Positions 1-6,128 of a stretch of 7,555 nt of DNA are shown here, one piece after another. Source of the stretch: an uncultured Clostridia bacterium (GTDB taxonomy: Bacteria > Bacillota > Clostridia > Christensenellales > Aristaeellaceae); the NCBI GenBank assembly GCA_934636425.1, contig CAKUAV010000144.1:1-7555 (forward strand). The letters run 5' to 3'. Positions within the stretch are counted from its first letter, which is position 1, and every line of letters begins with the position of its first letter. The notes under the pieces were generated by a model. That model saw nothing but the letters and a program-made list of their open reading frames with translations, was not told the origin of the DNA and searched no databases. Position numbers and translations under genes: made by a program.

Positions 1-116
1 TTCTTACTCGTTCGGAATCTGACTGTTCTTTCTGCTCTTACTTCTCTATATCGTTTTCAAGGATCGCTCTGTCGCCGTCCGGCCGCTCGCTCTCGCTCGC
101 GCCCCTCGCGACAACA
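1..116 (-). other. Probable rRNA operon leader, 5' part (runs off left edge)
   Basis: Transcription from the consensus promoter at 123-151 should start near 116 and run leftward. The predicted first part can fold: TGTCGC (70-75) pairs with GCGACA (108-113), enclosing a GC-rich stretch with the repeat GCGAGCG-AGA-GCGAGCG. On the minus strand, 53-62 reads CCTTGAAAAC, which closely resembles the element found in Bacillus and Clostridium rRNA leaders and in 16S-23S spacers, near the boxA antitermination signal. No mature rRNA sequence is inside the window. The rRNA assignment is an inference from promoter strength plus this element; a tRNA operon is the main alternative. Confidence 0.6.
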
Positions 117-122
117 TTGACT

Positions 123-151
123 ATTATACCCACTTCCCCCGCTTTTGTCAA
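123..151 (-). promoter_or_regulatory. Perfect consensus sigma-A promoter, leftward
   Basis: On the minus strand the -35 box is TTGACA (146-151), the spacer is exactly 17 bases, and the -10 box is TATAAT (123-128). All 12 box positions match consensus. Just upstream (about 152-180) the minus strand carries runs of six to seven A, like an UP element. Such a combination is typical of rRNA or tRNA operons. The predicted start is near 116, and the transcript leaves the window on the left. Confidence 0.88.
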
Positions 152-539
152 GCCTTTTTTTCATCTTTTTTCGCTTTTGTTCCTTCCTATTATAATGGCC
201 AGTTTTATGTCGTTTTTCGCGCAATTTCTCAAAAAAATTTTTTGATTCTTTCGCCCCTTTTTTGTGCATGAATTTTAGGTGTTTTGTTCGTGTTTATGCG
301 CATTTTTGTGATTGTTATGCCACATATCATTCGTGTTTTCCGGCCGTTCACAGCGCCCACACAACTGCAATGCTCTGTATTTCTGCGAAAAACACGAACA
401 TTAGCGTTTCGCCATCCTATTTTTGCCGCCGTGCTCCTTGCTTCGCGATTTTTCCGCGCTTTGAGTCATGTTTTGCATTGATATAACACATTTCAAGGCC
501 CGCAGCGCCGCTTTTTAAGTCAAAATCCGCGTCATTTCC
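152..539. other. AT-rich intergenic region without a recognisable gene
   Basis: About 390 bases lie between the leftward rRNA-type promoter and the kinase promoter. Short open frames here have no recognisable protein character and no good ribosome site. The stretch holds an A7T6 tract at 231-243, which is likely bent DNA, and three copies of TTCGTGTTT in mixed orientation (listed separately). A TATAAT at 191-196 (ATTATA at 189-194) has no matching -35 on either strand. I see no tRNA or known riboswitch. Confidence 0.6.
285..400. repeat. TTCGTGTTT repeats: two direct copies, one inverted
   Basis: TGTTCGTGTTT at 285-295 is matched perfectly by its reverse complement AAACACGAACA at 390-400, an 11-base inverted repeat. 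A second forward copy, TTCGTGTTTT at 330-339, pairs perfectly over 10 bases with AAAACACGAA at 389-398. Either forward copy could thus pair with the same inverted copy. The role is unknown: protein-binding sites, alternative RNA hairpins, or chance in AT-rich DNA. Confidence 0.5.
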
Positions 540-568
540 TTGCAAAGCGCCGCGGTTCATGGTATGAT
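540..568 (+). promoter_or_regulatory. Sigma-A type promoter for the kinase-isomerase pair
   Basis: The -35 box TTGCAA (540-545) and the -10 box TATGAT (563-568) are separated by 17 bases. The predicted start near 575 gives a leader of about 38 bases before the ATG at 613, with the ribosome site inside it. Confidence 0.7.
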
Positions 569-597
569 TTGAGCAGATATTTCCAGATTCAGTCATG

Positions 598-604
598 AAA
601 GAGG
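598..604 (+). promoter_or_regulatory. Ribosome binding site that decides the kinase start
   Basis: AAAGAGG lies 8 bases before the ATG at 613. The alternative upstream ATG at 595 overlaps this site and has no ribosome site of its own, so 613 is the better start. Confidence 0.7.
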
Positions 605-612
605 CGCATTTT

Positions 613-1548
613 ATGATCGGCACAGCCATTGTCGGCGCGGTTTTTCTGGACATCAAGGGCTACCCATTCGGGCCTTACTCTCCCACGGGCACCAACATCG
701 GCACGGTTGAGTTTGCCGACGGCGGCGTGGCGCGCAATGTCGCGGAAAATTTCGGCGCGCTGGGAATGCCCTGCAGCTTTGTCAGCTCGGTCGACTACTC
801 CTCGCATGCCCAGTCGCTGCGCAATCGTCTGCGCCAGACCGGCGTCAACACCGATTATCTGATTTCCGCCGAGAACGCCATGGGCAAATGGCTGGCCGTT
901 TTCGACGATCACGGCGATCTGGCGGGTTCCGTCTCGCATCAGCCTGATTTTTCGGCGCTCGAGCAGCTCATTGCGCAGCGCGGCGCAGAGATTATCCGAG
1001 ACTGCGACAGCCTGATACTCGAAATCGACATGAACGAGCGCCTCGCCGACGCGCTGCTTCACCTGGCTGAGCGGTATAATAAGAAGGTTTACGTCATCGT
1101 GGGCAATATGGGCGTCATCCTGCGCCGGACGGACTTTCTCAGGCGCGTCGACTGCTTTATCTGCAATGAAATTGAAGCGGGGCGGCTTTTCGGGCGCGAC
1201 CTGACCGTGCTCAAGCCGGATGAGCTGCTCACGCTGCTGCCCGGCGAAATGGAAAAAGCCGGCCTCGTCTCAATGATCGTCACGATGGGCCCTCAGGGCG
1301 CTGTTTATTTCGACGCGCGCACTGGCGAATCGGGGCATTGCCCCGCGCGTCCCTGTCGGCTGGTCGATTCCACCGGCGCGGGCGACGCGTTCCTCTCCGG
1401 CGCGGTCATGGGCTTGACGCGCGGTCTGCCGCTCAAAACGGCGGTGCGCGCCGGCTCAAAGCTGGCGGCGATGGTCATACAGCGCAAGGAAAACGCCGCG
1501 CCGCCCACAGAGGGCTTCTTCAGCGAATTCGAAACGTCCGCATTTTGA
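613..1548 (+). CDS. PfkB-family (ribokinase-like) kinase, pseudouridine-kinase-like
   Basis: This 311-residue cytoplasmic kinase should transfer phosphate from ATP to a sugar or nucleoside. The family signature is clear: DSTGAGDAF at 252-260, with D258 as the expected catalytic base and GAGD forming the anion hole. The N-terminal substrate motif is GGVARNVAENFGALG (37-51), and NEIEAGRLFG (185-194) fits the usual NExE site. The sequence DIKG (13-16), the GGVARNVAEN form and the SG-rich strand before the GAGD loop recall pseudouridine kinases (PsuK/YeiC). No pseudouridine glycosidase gene is beside it, so the substrate stays open; ribose-, fructose- or nucleoside-type substrates are possible. 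The start at 613 follows the ribosome site; an in-frame ATG at 595 would add six residues. It is followed after 38 bases by an isomerase-like gene on the same strand, probably co-transcribed. Confidence 0.88.
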   Translation: MIGTAIVGAVFLDIKGYPFGPYSPTGTNIGTVEFADGGVARNVAENFGALGMPCSFVSSVDYSSHAQSLRNRLRQTGVNTDYLISAENAMGKWLAVFDDHGDLAGSVSHQPDFSALEQLIAQRGAEIIRDCDSLILEIDMNERLADALLHLAERYNKKVYVIVGNMGVILRRTDFLRRVDCFICNEIEAGRLFGRDLTVLKPDELLTLLPGEMEKAGLVSMIVTMGPQGAVYFDARTGESGHCPARPCRLVDSTGAGDAFLSGAVMGLTRGLPLKTAVRAGSKLAAMVIQRKENAAPPTEGFFSEFETSAF

Positions 1549-1586
1549 GTTCCTACATTATATAATGCAGAAAGAGGGCATACGCT

Positions 1587-2489
1587 ATGAAAATCGGCAT
1601 GAGTTCCTATTGTCTGGATCGGGAAATCGAGCAGGGGCGCATGACGCTCCTCGAGTGCATAGACTGGGCGGCGCGTCAGGGTGCGGACTGTCTCGAGCTG
1701 GTGCCCTTCGCCTTCCGCTTTGACGACCCCGCGACCGGAAAGATCGACGCATCTCTGATCAAATCCGTGCGCCGGCGCGCGCAGGACGCGGGCGTCGAGC
1801 TGGTCAACTATTCCATATTGGCCGATCTGTGCCGCGAGGGCGATGCGCTGGCCGCCGAGAAGGCGCGCATCCGGCACGAAATCGACATTGCCGCCGAGCT
1901 GGGCGTGCCGCGCATGCGCCACGACGTGACCGCCTTCCGCCGGCCGCTGGCGCAAAACACGCTGACCGATTTTGACCGCTGGCTGCCCGTGCTGACCGAA
2001 AGCGCCCGCGAATTGTGCGAATACGCCGCCGAGCATGGCGTCATGACGCTGATTGAAAATCACGGCTTCTTCGCCAATGGCTGCGACCGCGTGGAGCGGA
2101 TACTGAACGGCGTCGCGCATCCGAATTACGGCCTGCTGCTGGACACCGGCAACATCGTCTGCGTGGACGAGGATCCCGTCGCCGCCTGCCAGGCGCTGGC
2201 CGCGCGCACCCGCATGGTGCATCTGAAGGACTTTTACATCCGTTCCCGCGATCCGGGCGATTCGACGCAGTTCGACTGCGGCGGCCACTGGTTCCGCTCG
2301 CGCGCGGGGAAATATCTGCGCGGCGCGATTCTGGCGCAGGGCGATCTGGACGTATACGCGATACTCGGCGCGCTGAAGAAAAGCGGCTATGACGGCTGCG
2401 TCGCGGTCGAATTCGAGGGTCTTGAGGACGCGCGCTACGCCACCGGCGTGAGCCTGGCAAACGCCCGCCGCATCTGGGACGAGGTCTGA
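1587..2489 (+). CDS. Sugar phosphate isomerase/epimerase (xylose-isomerase-like TIM barrel)
   Basis: This 300-residue protein belongs to the xylose-isomerase-like/AP endonuclease 2 superfamily, whose members isomerise or epimerise sugars, or dehydrate inositol derivatives, with a bound divalent metal. Visible landmarks are CLELVPF (35-41) on an early strand, IENHG (156-160), LDTGN (185-189), HLKD (212-215) and VEFEG (274-278). E157, D186, H212 and one of E275/E277 are the likely metal ligands. The length is normal for the family, and there is no signal peptide or membrane segment. A ribosome site, AGAAAGAGGG, lies about 9 bases before the ATG. The gene follows the kinase by 38 bases, so the pair probably converts and phosphorylates a related substrate. 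The exact substrate cannot be read from sequence. A TATAAT at 1561-1566 lacks a -35 partner and is unlikely to be a separate promoter. Confidence 0.85.
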   Translation: MKIGMSSYCLDREIEQGRMTLLECIDWAARQGADCLELVPFAFRFDDPATGKIDASLIKSVRRRAQDAGVELVNYSILADLCREGDALAAEKARIRHEIDIAAELGVPRMRHDVTAFRRPLAQNTLTDFDRWLPVLTESARELCEYAAEHGVMTLIENHGFFANGCDRVERILNGVAHPNYGLLLDTGNIVCVDEDPVAACQALAARTRMVHLKDFYIRSRDPGDSTQFDCGGHWFRSRAGKYLRGAILAQGDLDVYAILGALKKSGYDGCVAVEFEGLEDARYATGVSLANARRIWDEV

Positions 2490-2561
2490 GCCGTCTCATC
2501 AGCCGCGCCATATCCCTTTCCGTTTCCGACAAGAGCGGCGCAAAATCGCCGAAACATACGC

Positions 2562-2602
2562 GAAAGCATCTCCCGATTCCACCCGTATCGGAAGATGCTT
2601 TC
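2562..2602. terminator. Hairpin between convergent genes, possible bidirectional terminator
   Basis: GAAAGCATC (2562-2570) pairs perfectly with GATGCTTTC (2594-2602). Pairing continues inward through TCCCGAT and ATCGGAA with one mismatch, leaving a 9-base loop. It sits 72 bases after the isomerase stop and 14 bases after the GH130 stop, the right place to end both transcripts. The plus side is followed by a weak T-rich tract (ATATTTATATT); the minus side has no clear U-run. A smaller hairpin, CGGCG-CAAAAT-CGCCG, lies at 2536-2551. Confidence 0.5.
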
Positions 2603-2616
2603 ATATTTATATTCCG

Positions 2617-3576
2617 TCATTCAGCCACGGCCACGCCGATGCGCATGTCCGCGCAACCGAAGTACAATAGCTTTTTGCCCTTGAAGTCCACAAAGCCCTG
2701 CGAGAACACCGTATAATTGGCGATGCCGAACAGCTCGTAAATCTCATACGGCTCGAGAATCGGCCGGTCGCAGCGGGCAATCAGGCGCGTGGGATCGTTT
2801 TTGTCGAACAGCGCCCAGCCGGTCGAATAGAGATTGTACTGATGCGGCGCTTCATACATCGGCAGCACGCGCTCGGCATAGGCGCGCGCGTCGGCATGGC
2901 TGGCCGCGCCGTTGTAAAAGAGCAGTATGCCGTCCTCGGTCACGATCGGCGCGGCGGCGGCCTCGCACAAAAGGCCGTCAAAGCAGCCGGGGCGCGACGC
3001 AAACGCCGGCTGATCATGAACGTGCCACGTCCGCAGATCCTCGCTCCACGCCAGATGCTCGGCGGGATCATTGCCCCAGTACGCCCAGTATTTGCCGCCG
3101 ATCTTCCGATTGACGATGGCGATCGCGCGGCCGGGCAGCACCTCGCCCAGCACGTCCCAGTGCTCGAGATCGTCCGAAATCGCCATCATGCCCGGCGTAT
3201 GACCCACGTCCTTCACGCCGGTGAACGTCAGTATATACTTTCCGTCGATTTCGACCAGCCGCGGATCCTCAAAGCCGCCCTGATAGGGGCTGTTCTCGTC
3301 GGGATCGAACGCCGGCCTGTCGGCGAGCTTAAAGTGAAAGCCGTCGTCGCTCTCGGCCCACACCAGCGAGGACACGCTCCAGTTGTCCTTCGGGCGCGGG
3401 CGCGCCATGTTGATCGCGCGGCAGAGCAGCTTCACCTTGCCGTCGTGAACGATGGCCGCCGGATTGAATATCGCGTCCGCCGCGCAGCCGCCGCCCTGCG
3501 GACGCAGAATCGGATTGCCGGGATACTTTTTGAAGCGATTGACCCAGGAAAGGCTCTCGGGCAGCTGATTCGTCAT
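2617..3576 (-). CDS. Glycoside hydrolase family 130 (mannoside phosphorylase-type)
   Basis: This 319-residue five-bladed beta-propeller enzyme is predicted to be cytoplasmic. GH130 members cleave beta-mannosides, mostly by phosphorolysis, releasing mannose 1-phosphate; a few are hydrolases. The sequence shows the usual order: NPILRP (21-26), FNPAAIVHDGKVKLLCRA (37-54), GFEDPRLVEIDGKYILTFTG (101-120) with the hallmark EDPR (103-106), then YWGND (166-170), LLFYNGAA (218-225) and the closing LLYFGCADMRIGVAVA (303-318). D104 is the best candidate for the family's general acid. Linkage and phosphate dependence cannot be decided by eye. The start at 3576 is chosen because GAGGTG lies 8 bases upstream; an in-frame ATG at 3657 would add 27 unlikely residues and run past the predicted promoter. 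The gene is monocistronic and converges on the isomerase gene. No transporter or other mannan gene is visible nearby. Confidence 0.88.
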   Translation of the reverse strand: MTNQLPESLSWVNRFKKYPGNPILRPQGGGCAADAIFNPAAIVHDGKVKLLCRAINMARPRPKDNWSVSSLVWAESDDGFHFKLADRPAFDPDENSPYQGGFEDPRLVEIDGKYILTFTGVKDVGHTPGMMAISDDLEHWDVLGEVLPGRAIAIVNRKIGGKYWAYWGNDPAEHLAWSEDLRTWHVHDQPAFASRPGCFDGLLCEAAAAPIVTEDGILLFYNGAASHADARAYAERVLPMYEAPHQYNLYSTGWALFDKNDPTRLIARCDRPILEPYEIYELFGIANYTVFSQGFVDFKGKKLLYFGCADMRIGVAVAE

Positions 3577-3584
3577 AGCATCGT

Positions 3585-3590
3585 CACCTC
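3585..3590 (-). promoter_or_regulatory. Ribosome binding site that decides the GH130 start
   Basis: On the minus strand GAGGTG lies 8 bases before the ATG at 3574-3576. This supports the shorter protein over starts further upstream. Confidence 0.7.
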
Positions 3591-3614
3591 GTCGCATTTC
3601 TGATTGCACCATCC

Positions 3615-3643
3615 ATTTTATCGCAAAAGAGCGCGCGCCGCAA
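3615..3643 (-). promoter_or_regulatory. Possible promoter for the GH130 gene
   Basis: On the minus strand TTGCGG (3638-3643), a 17-base spacer and TAAAAT (3615-3620) form a moderate sigma-A promoter. The -10 is good and the -35 is weak (3 of 6). The predicted start near 3608 gives a leader of about 32 bases. The further stretch 3644-3763 holds nothing I recognise. Confidence 0.45.
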
Positions 3644-3763
3644 GCTGATTTTTTCATCGCTTTTGCATTGCCCTTTTGCCTTGAAGCCGTCCGCAGCCGC
3701 GCGCCTTCGCCGCGTGAATCATAAAATACTTTCGATCAAAAAAATCAGGCGTTTCCGCGCCGC

Positions 3764-3804
3764 AAGAAAAAGCGCGCCCCGAGGGCTGTTCCCCCGGAGC
3801 GCGC
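3764..3804 (-). terminator. Strong intrinsic terminator of the flavodiiron operon
   Basis: On the minus strand a 14-base-pair GC-rich stem (3772-3785 with 3791-3804, two G-T wobbles) has the 5-base loop AACAG and is followed at once by TTTTTCTT. It begins 8 bases after the stop codon of the last gene of the redox operon, so it marks the operon's end. Confidence 0.92.
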
Positions 3805-3812
3805 ATTCCATG

Positions 3813-4010
3813 TCAGTGCTGCAAAAAGTCGGCGATGATGTCCAGAATCTTGTCGTGGCAGCCGCCGCAGCCGGTCGAGCAGTTGGTTTCCTTCTGAACT
3901 TCGTCAAAGATCTTCAGCACGTCGTTGAGATCGTTGTGCTCGTGAATCGCGTCCTCGATGCGCCCATAGGTCACCTGACGGCATTTGCAGATCAGTGTGC
4001 TGCTTTCCAT
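3813..4010 (-). CDS. BFD-like [2Fe-2S]-binding protein, copy 1
   Basis: This 65-residue cytoplasmic protein resembles the bacterioferritin-associated ferredoxin (BFD-like) fold, which holds one [2Fe-2S] cluster and serves in electron transfer or iron handling. Cysteines are C8 and C10 (ICKCRQVTYG, with the family's typical V-T-Y after the CxC) and C44, C48 and C51 (NCSTGCGGC). C8, C10, C48 and C51 should bind the cluster; C44 is an extra cysteine also present in the paralogue at 5909-6100. Spacing between the two pairs is 37 residues, about six longer than in that paralogue. It is the last gene of the operon, 26 bases after the flavodiiron gene, with AAGGAGGA seven bases before its ATG. It could pass electrons to or from the flavodiiron protein; this is inferred from position only. 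Confidence 0.85.
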   Translation of the reverse strand: MESSTLICKCRQVTYGRIEDAIHEHNDLNDVLKIFDEVQKETNCSTGCGGCHDKILDIIADFLQH

Positions 4011-4036
4011 GGTATTCTCCTCCTTCAGTTGATCGA

Positions 4037-5890
4037 TCAGTCGACTTTTTCAAAATCCTCCGCGCCGTGCTTGCACAGCGGGCAAATAAAATCGGCGGGC
4101 AGCTCGTCGCCCTCATAGACATAGCCACAGATCTTGCAGACCCATTTCGTCTTCTTTTCGCCGCTTTCGGACTCGGCCTTGATCTGGGGCGCGGGCTTCA
4201 CATGGTCAAAGTAGTCGGCATAGGTCATGGACGGCAGATCGTCCAGCGCCTCGGCCTCGGTCACATCGGCGATGAACAGCGTATGCGTGCCGCAGTCTAT
4301 GGTCTTGACCACATTGCCCGAGATCACCGCATTGGCCACGCCGGTCAGATAGACCAGACCGTTCTGCGTGCGGGGCATATCGGCGTTCTCAAATTTGTTC
4401 ACGTCGCGGCCGCTCTGGAAGCCGTAGTGCTTGAACAGCTCGAACGGCGCGCGGGCGTTGAGCACGCAGGCATTGAACACGCCGGTGCGCAGTATCATGT
4501 CGTGCGTCAGATTCGCCTTGTTGACGCACACGCTCACCCGGCGCGGCGATTCGGTCAGCTGCGCCACGGTGTTGACGATGCAGCCGTTGTCCTTTTCGCC
4601 CTCGCGCGCGGTCAGCACGAACAGGCCGTAGCTGAGCCTGTGCAGCGCGTCGGAGTCGCTCTTCTTCGCCTCCTCCACCCCATCGCCCCGCTTCATCGTG
4701 GCCAGTATGGCGTCCGCCAGCGCGTCCAGCTCGGCGGCCTGGCTGTCCTTGAGCGCGGATTTGACGGTCACGCTCCTGTCGAGAATCGTGCAGTTCTTGA
4801 GCCTGCCGAGAATTTCGCGCATGGCCTTGCCGGCGGCGGGCGCCCATGTGCCGTTTTCGATCAGCGCGATGGTGCGGTTCTGCAGATTGTGCGCCGCGAC
4901 GTCCAGCAGCGCCGTCTCCATGTTGCAGAACAGGCCGGCATTGTAGGTGGACGAGGCGAACACCAGATGGCTGGCGCGGAAGGCCTCGGACACGATCACA
5001 GAAGGATGCGTCTGGGACACATCGTACATCTTTATGTTCTTCACGCCCGCGTCGCCCAGCCGTGCGGCCAGCGCGTTTGCGGCGTTTTCGGTGTTGCCGT
5101 AGATGGAGCCGTATGCGATCACCACGCCCTCGTCCTCGGGGGTGTAGCTGCTCCAGCGCTGATATTTTTCGATGAACCAGCCGATATTCTCGCGCCAGAC
5201 GGGGCCGTGCAGCGGGCATATGGTTTCAATCTCCAGCCCCGCGGCCTTCTCGAGCAGCTTCTGCACCTGCGGGCCATATTTGCCCACGATGTTGGTGTAG
5301 TAGCGGCGCGCGTCGTCCAGCCACTCGGTTTCAAAGTTCACCTCGTCGGCGAAGAGATTGCCGTTCAGCGCGCCGAACGTGCCGAACGCGTCGGCGGAGA
5401 AGAGCGTGTGGCTGATCGTATCGTAGGTCACCATGGCCTCGGGCCAGTGCACCATGGGCGCCATGACGAAGGCCAGCGTGTGGCGGCCGGTATTGAGCGT
5501 GTCCATCTCCTTCACCAGCACGGCGCGGCTGTCCACGTCGAAGTTAAAGAACTGATGGATCATCTTGAGCGTCTGGGCGTTGCAGACGATCTTCACCTCG
5601 GGATGGCGGAGCACCAGCTCGCCCATCGTGGCGCAGTGGTCGGGCTCCATGTGATTGACGATGAGGTAATCGAGCGGGCGGCCGTCCAGCACGTGCTCGA
5701 GGTTCTCGAAGAACTGATCGGATATGCTCTTATCGACGGTATCCAGCAGCACGGTCTTTTCGTCCAGCAGCACATAGGCGTTGTAGGACACGCCGCGCGG
5801 AATGGGGAACACGTTTTCAAACAGCGCCAGACGGCGGTCGCTGCCGCCCACCCAGTAAAGATCATTCTGAACCTTCTTCACGCAATACAT
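4037..5890 (-). CDS. Four-module flavodiiron protein (FprA-like core, flavin reductase domain, rubredoxin)
   Basis: This 617-residue cytoplasmic enzyme should reduce O2 to water or NO to N2O. Module 1 (about 1-250) is the beta-lactamase-like diiron domain. Its ligand set is complete: H80, E82, D84 and H85 in NHMEPDHCATMG, then H148, D167 and H228. Module 2 (about 255-400) is a flavodoxin with the FMN loop YGSIYGNTE (260-268). Module 3 (about 413-560) resembles the flavin-reductase domain of high-molecular-weight rubredoxins. Module 4 (about 580-617) is a rubredoxin with C585, C588, C603 and C606; only 14 residues separate the two CxxC pairs, about half the classical distance, as in rubrerythrin-type short rubredoxins. 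In Moorella, FprA and Hrb (flavin reductase plus rubredoxin) are separate proteins; here they are joined, so one chain may run from NAD(P)H to the diiron site. GGGAGG precedes the ATG by 11 bases. It sits between two BFD-like genes. Confidence 0.93.
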   Translation of the reverse strand: MYCVKKVQNDLYWVGGSDRRLALFENVFPIPRGVSYNAYVLLDEKTVLLDTVDKSISDQFFENLEHVLDGRPLDYLIVNHMEPDHCATMGELVLRHPEVKIVCNAQTLKMIHQFFNFDVDSRAVLVKEMDTLNTGRHTLAFVMAPMVHWPEAMVTYDTISHTLFSADAFGTFGALNGNLFADEVNFETEWLDDARRYYTNIVGKYGPQVQKLLEKAAGLEIETICPLHGPVWRENIGWFIEKYQRWSSYTPEDEGVVIAYGSIYGNTENAANALAARLGDAGVKNIKMYDVSQTHPSVIVSEAFRASHLVFASSTYNAGLFCNMETALLDVAAHNLQNRTIALIENGTWAPAAGKAMREILGRLKNCTILDRSVTVKSALKDSQAAELDALADAILATMKRGDGVEEAKKSDSDALHRLSYGLFVLTAREGEKDNGCIVNTVAQLTESPRRVSVCVNKANLTHDMILRTGVFNACVLNARAPFELFKHYGFQSGRDVNKFENADMPRTQNGLVYLTGVANAVISGNVVKTIDCGTHTLFIADVTEAEALDDLPSMTYADYFDHVKPAPQIKAESESGEKKTKWVCKICGYVYEGDELPADFICPLCKHGAEDFEKVD

Positions 5891-5908
5891 TCTTTCATCG
5901 TCCTCCCG

Positions 5909-6100
5909 TTACGCTCTGTCTTTTTCGGCAATCAGTTCCGCGACAAAGTGTCTGATAAATTCCTCGCAGCGGCGGCATCCGGTCGCGCAGCGCGTGGCGC
6001 TCTGCACCTCTTCAAACGTCCGCGCGCCCCTGTCCACGGCCATGATGATCATCCGGTATGTCACGCCCTTGCAGGCGCACGCCATTTTGTCCAGCTTCAT
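5909..6100 (-). CDS. BFD-like [2Fe-2S]-binding protein, copy 2
   Basis: This 63-residue protein is a paralogue of the gene at 3813-4010. C8 and C10 (ACACKGVTYR) and C42 and C45 (TGCRRC) are the expected [2Fe-2S] ligands, 31 residues apart as in classical BFD. C38 is the extra cysteine shared with copy 1, giving C-x3-C-x2-C in both. The C-terminal half is helical and charged. The start at 6100 is chosen because GGAGGA lies six bases upstream and the promoter's predicted start falls near 6122; a longer frame up to 6157 would run through the promoter. It is the first gene of the operon and ends 18 bases before the flavodiiron gene. An electron-transfer or iron-sulfur helper role is inferred from family and position. 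Confidence 0.85.
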   Translation of the reverse strand: MKLDKMACACKGVTYRMIIMAVDRGARTFEEVQSATRCATGCRRCEEFIRHFVAELIAEKDRA

Positions 6101-6128
6101 GCCCTCTCCTCCGCTGCGCTCAATATTT

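Noticed and set aside
189..196. Second TATAAT-like box upstream of the rRNA-type promoter, a possible tandem promoter
   Set aside because: Neither strand has a usable -35 box 16-18 bases away.
57..269. Lys/Arg-rich minus-strand frame over the consensus promoter
   Set aside because: It is a low-complexity translation of promoter and leader DNA, running straight through the perfect -35 and -10 boxes.
262..486. Short plus-strand frames in the AT-rich intergenic region, one with a hydrophobic start
   Set aside because: There is no Shine-Dalgarno site, the composition is dominated by Phe and Cys from T-rich DNA, and the frames overlap the repeat elements.
1561..1566. TATAAT between the kinase and isomerase genes
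   Set aside because: No -35 box lies at proper distance, and a start from it would fall in the ribosome site.
1305..2288. Long minus-strand open frame opposite the kinase and isomerase genes
   Set aside because: It is the antisense shadow of two well-supported genes and shows no recognisable motif.
2842..3603. Plus-strand open frame opposite the GH130 gene
   Set aside because: Antisense shadow; it has an His/Arg-rich composition and the minus strand shows clear GH130 motifs.
5881..5898. Six-codon frame starting at an ATG between the second BFD-like gene and the flavodiiron gene
   Set aside because: It is only three bases from the ribosome site, overlaps the flavodiiron start out of frame, and encodes nothing recognisable.
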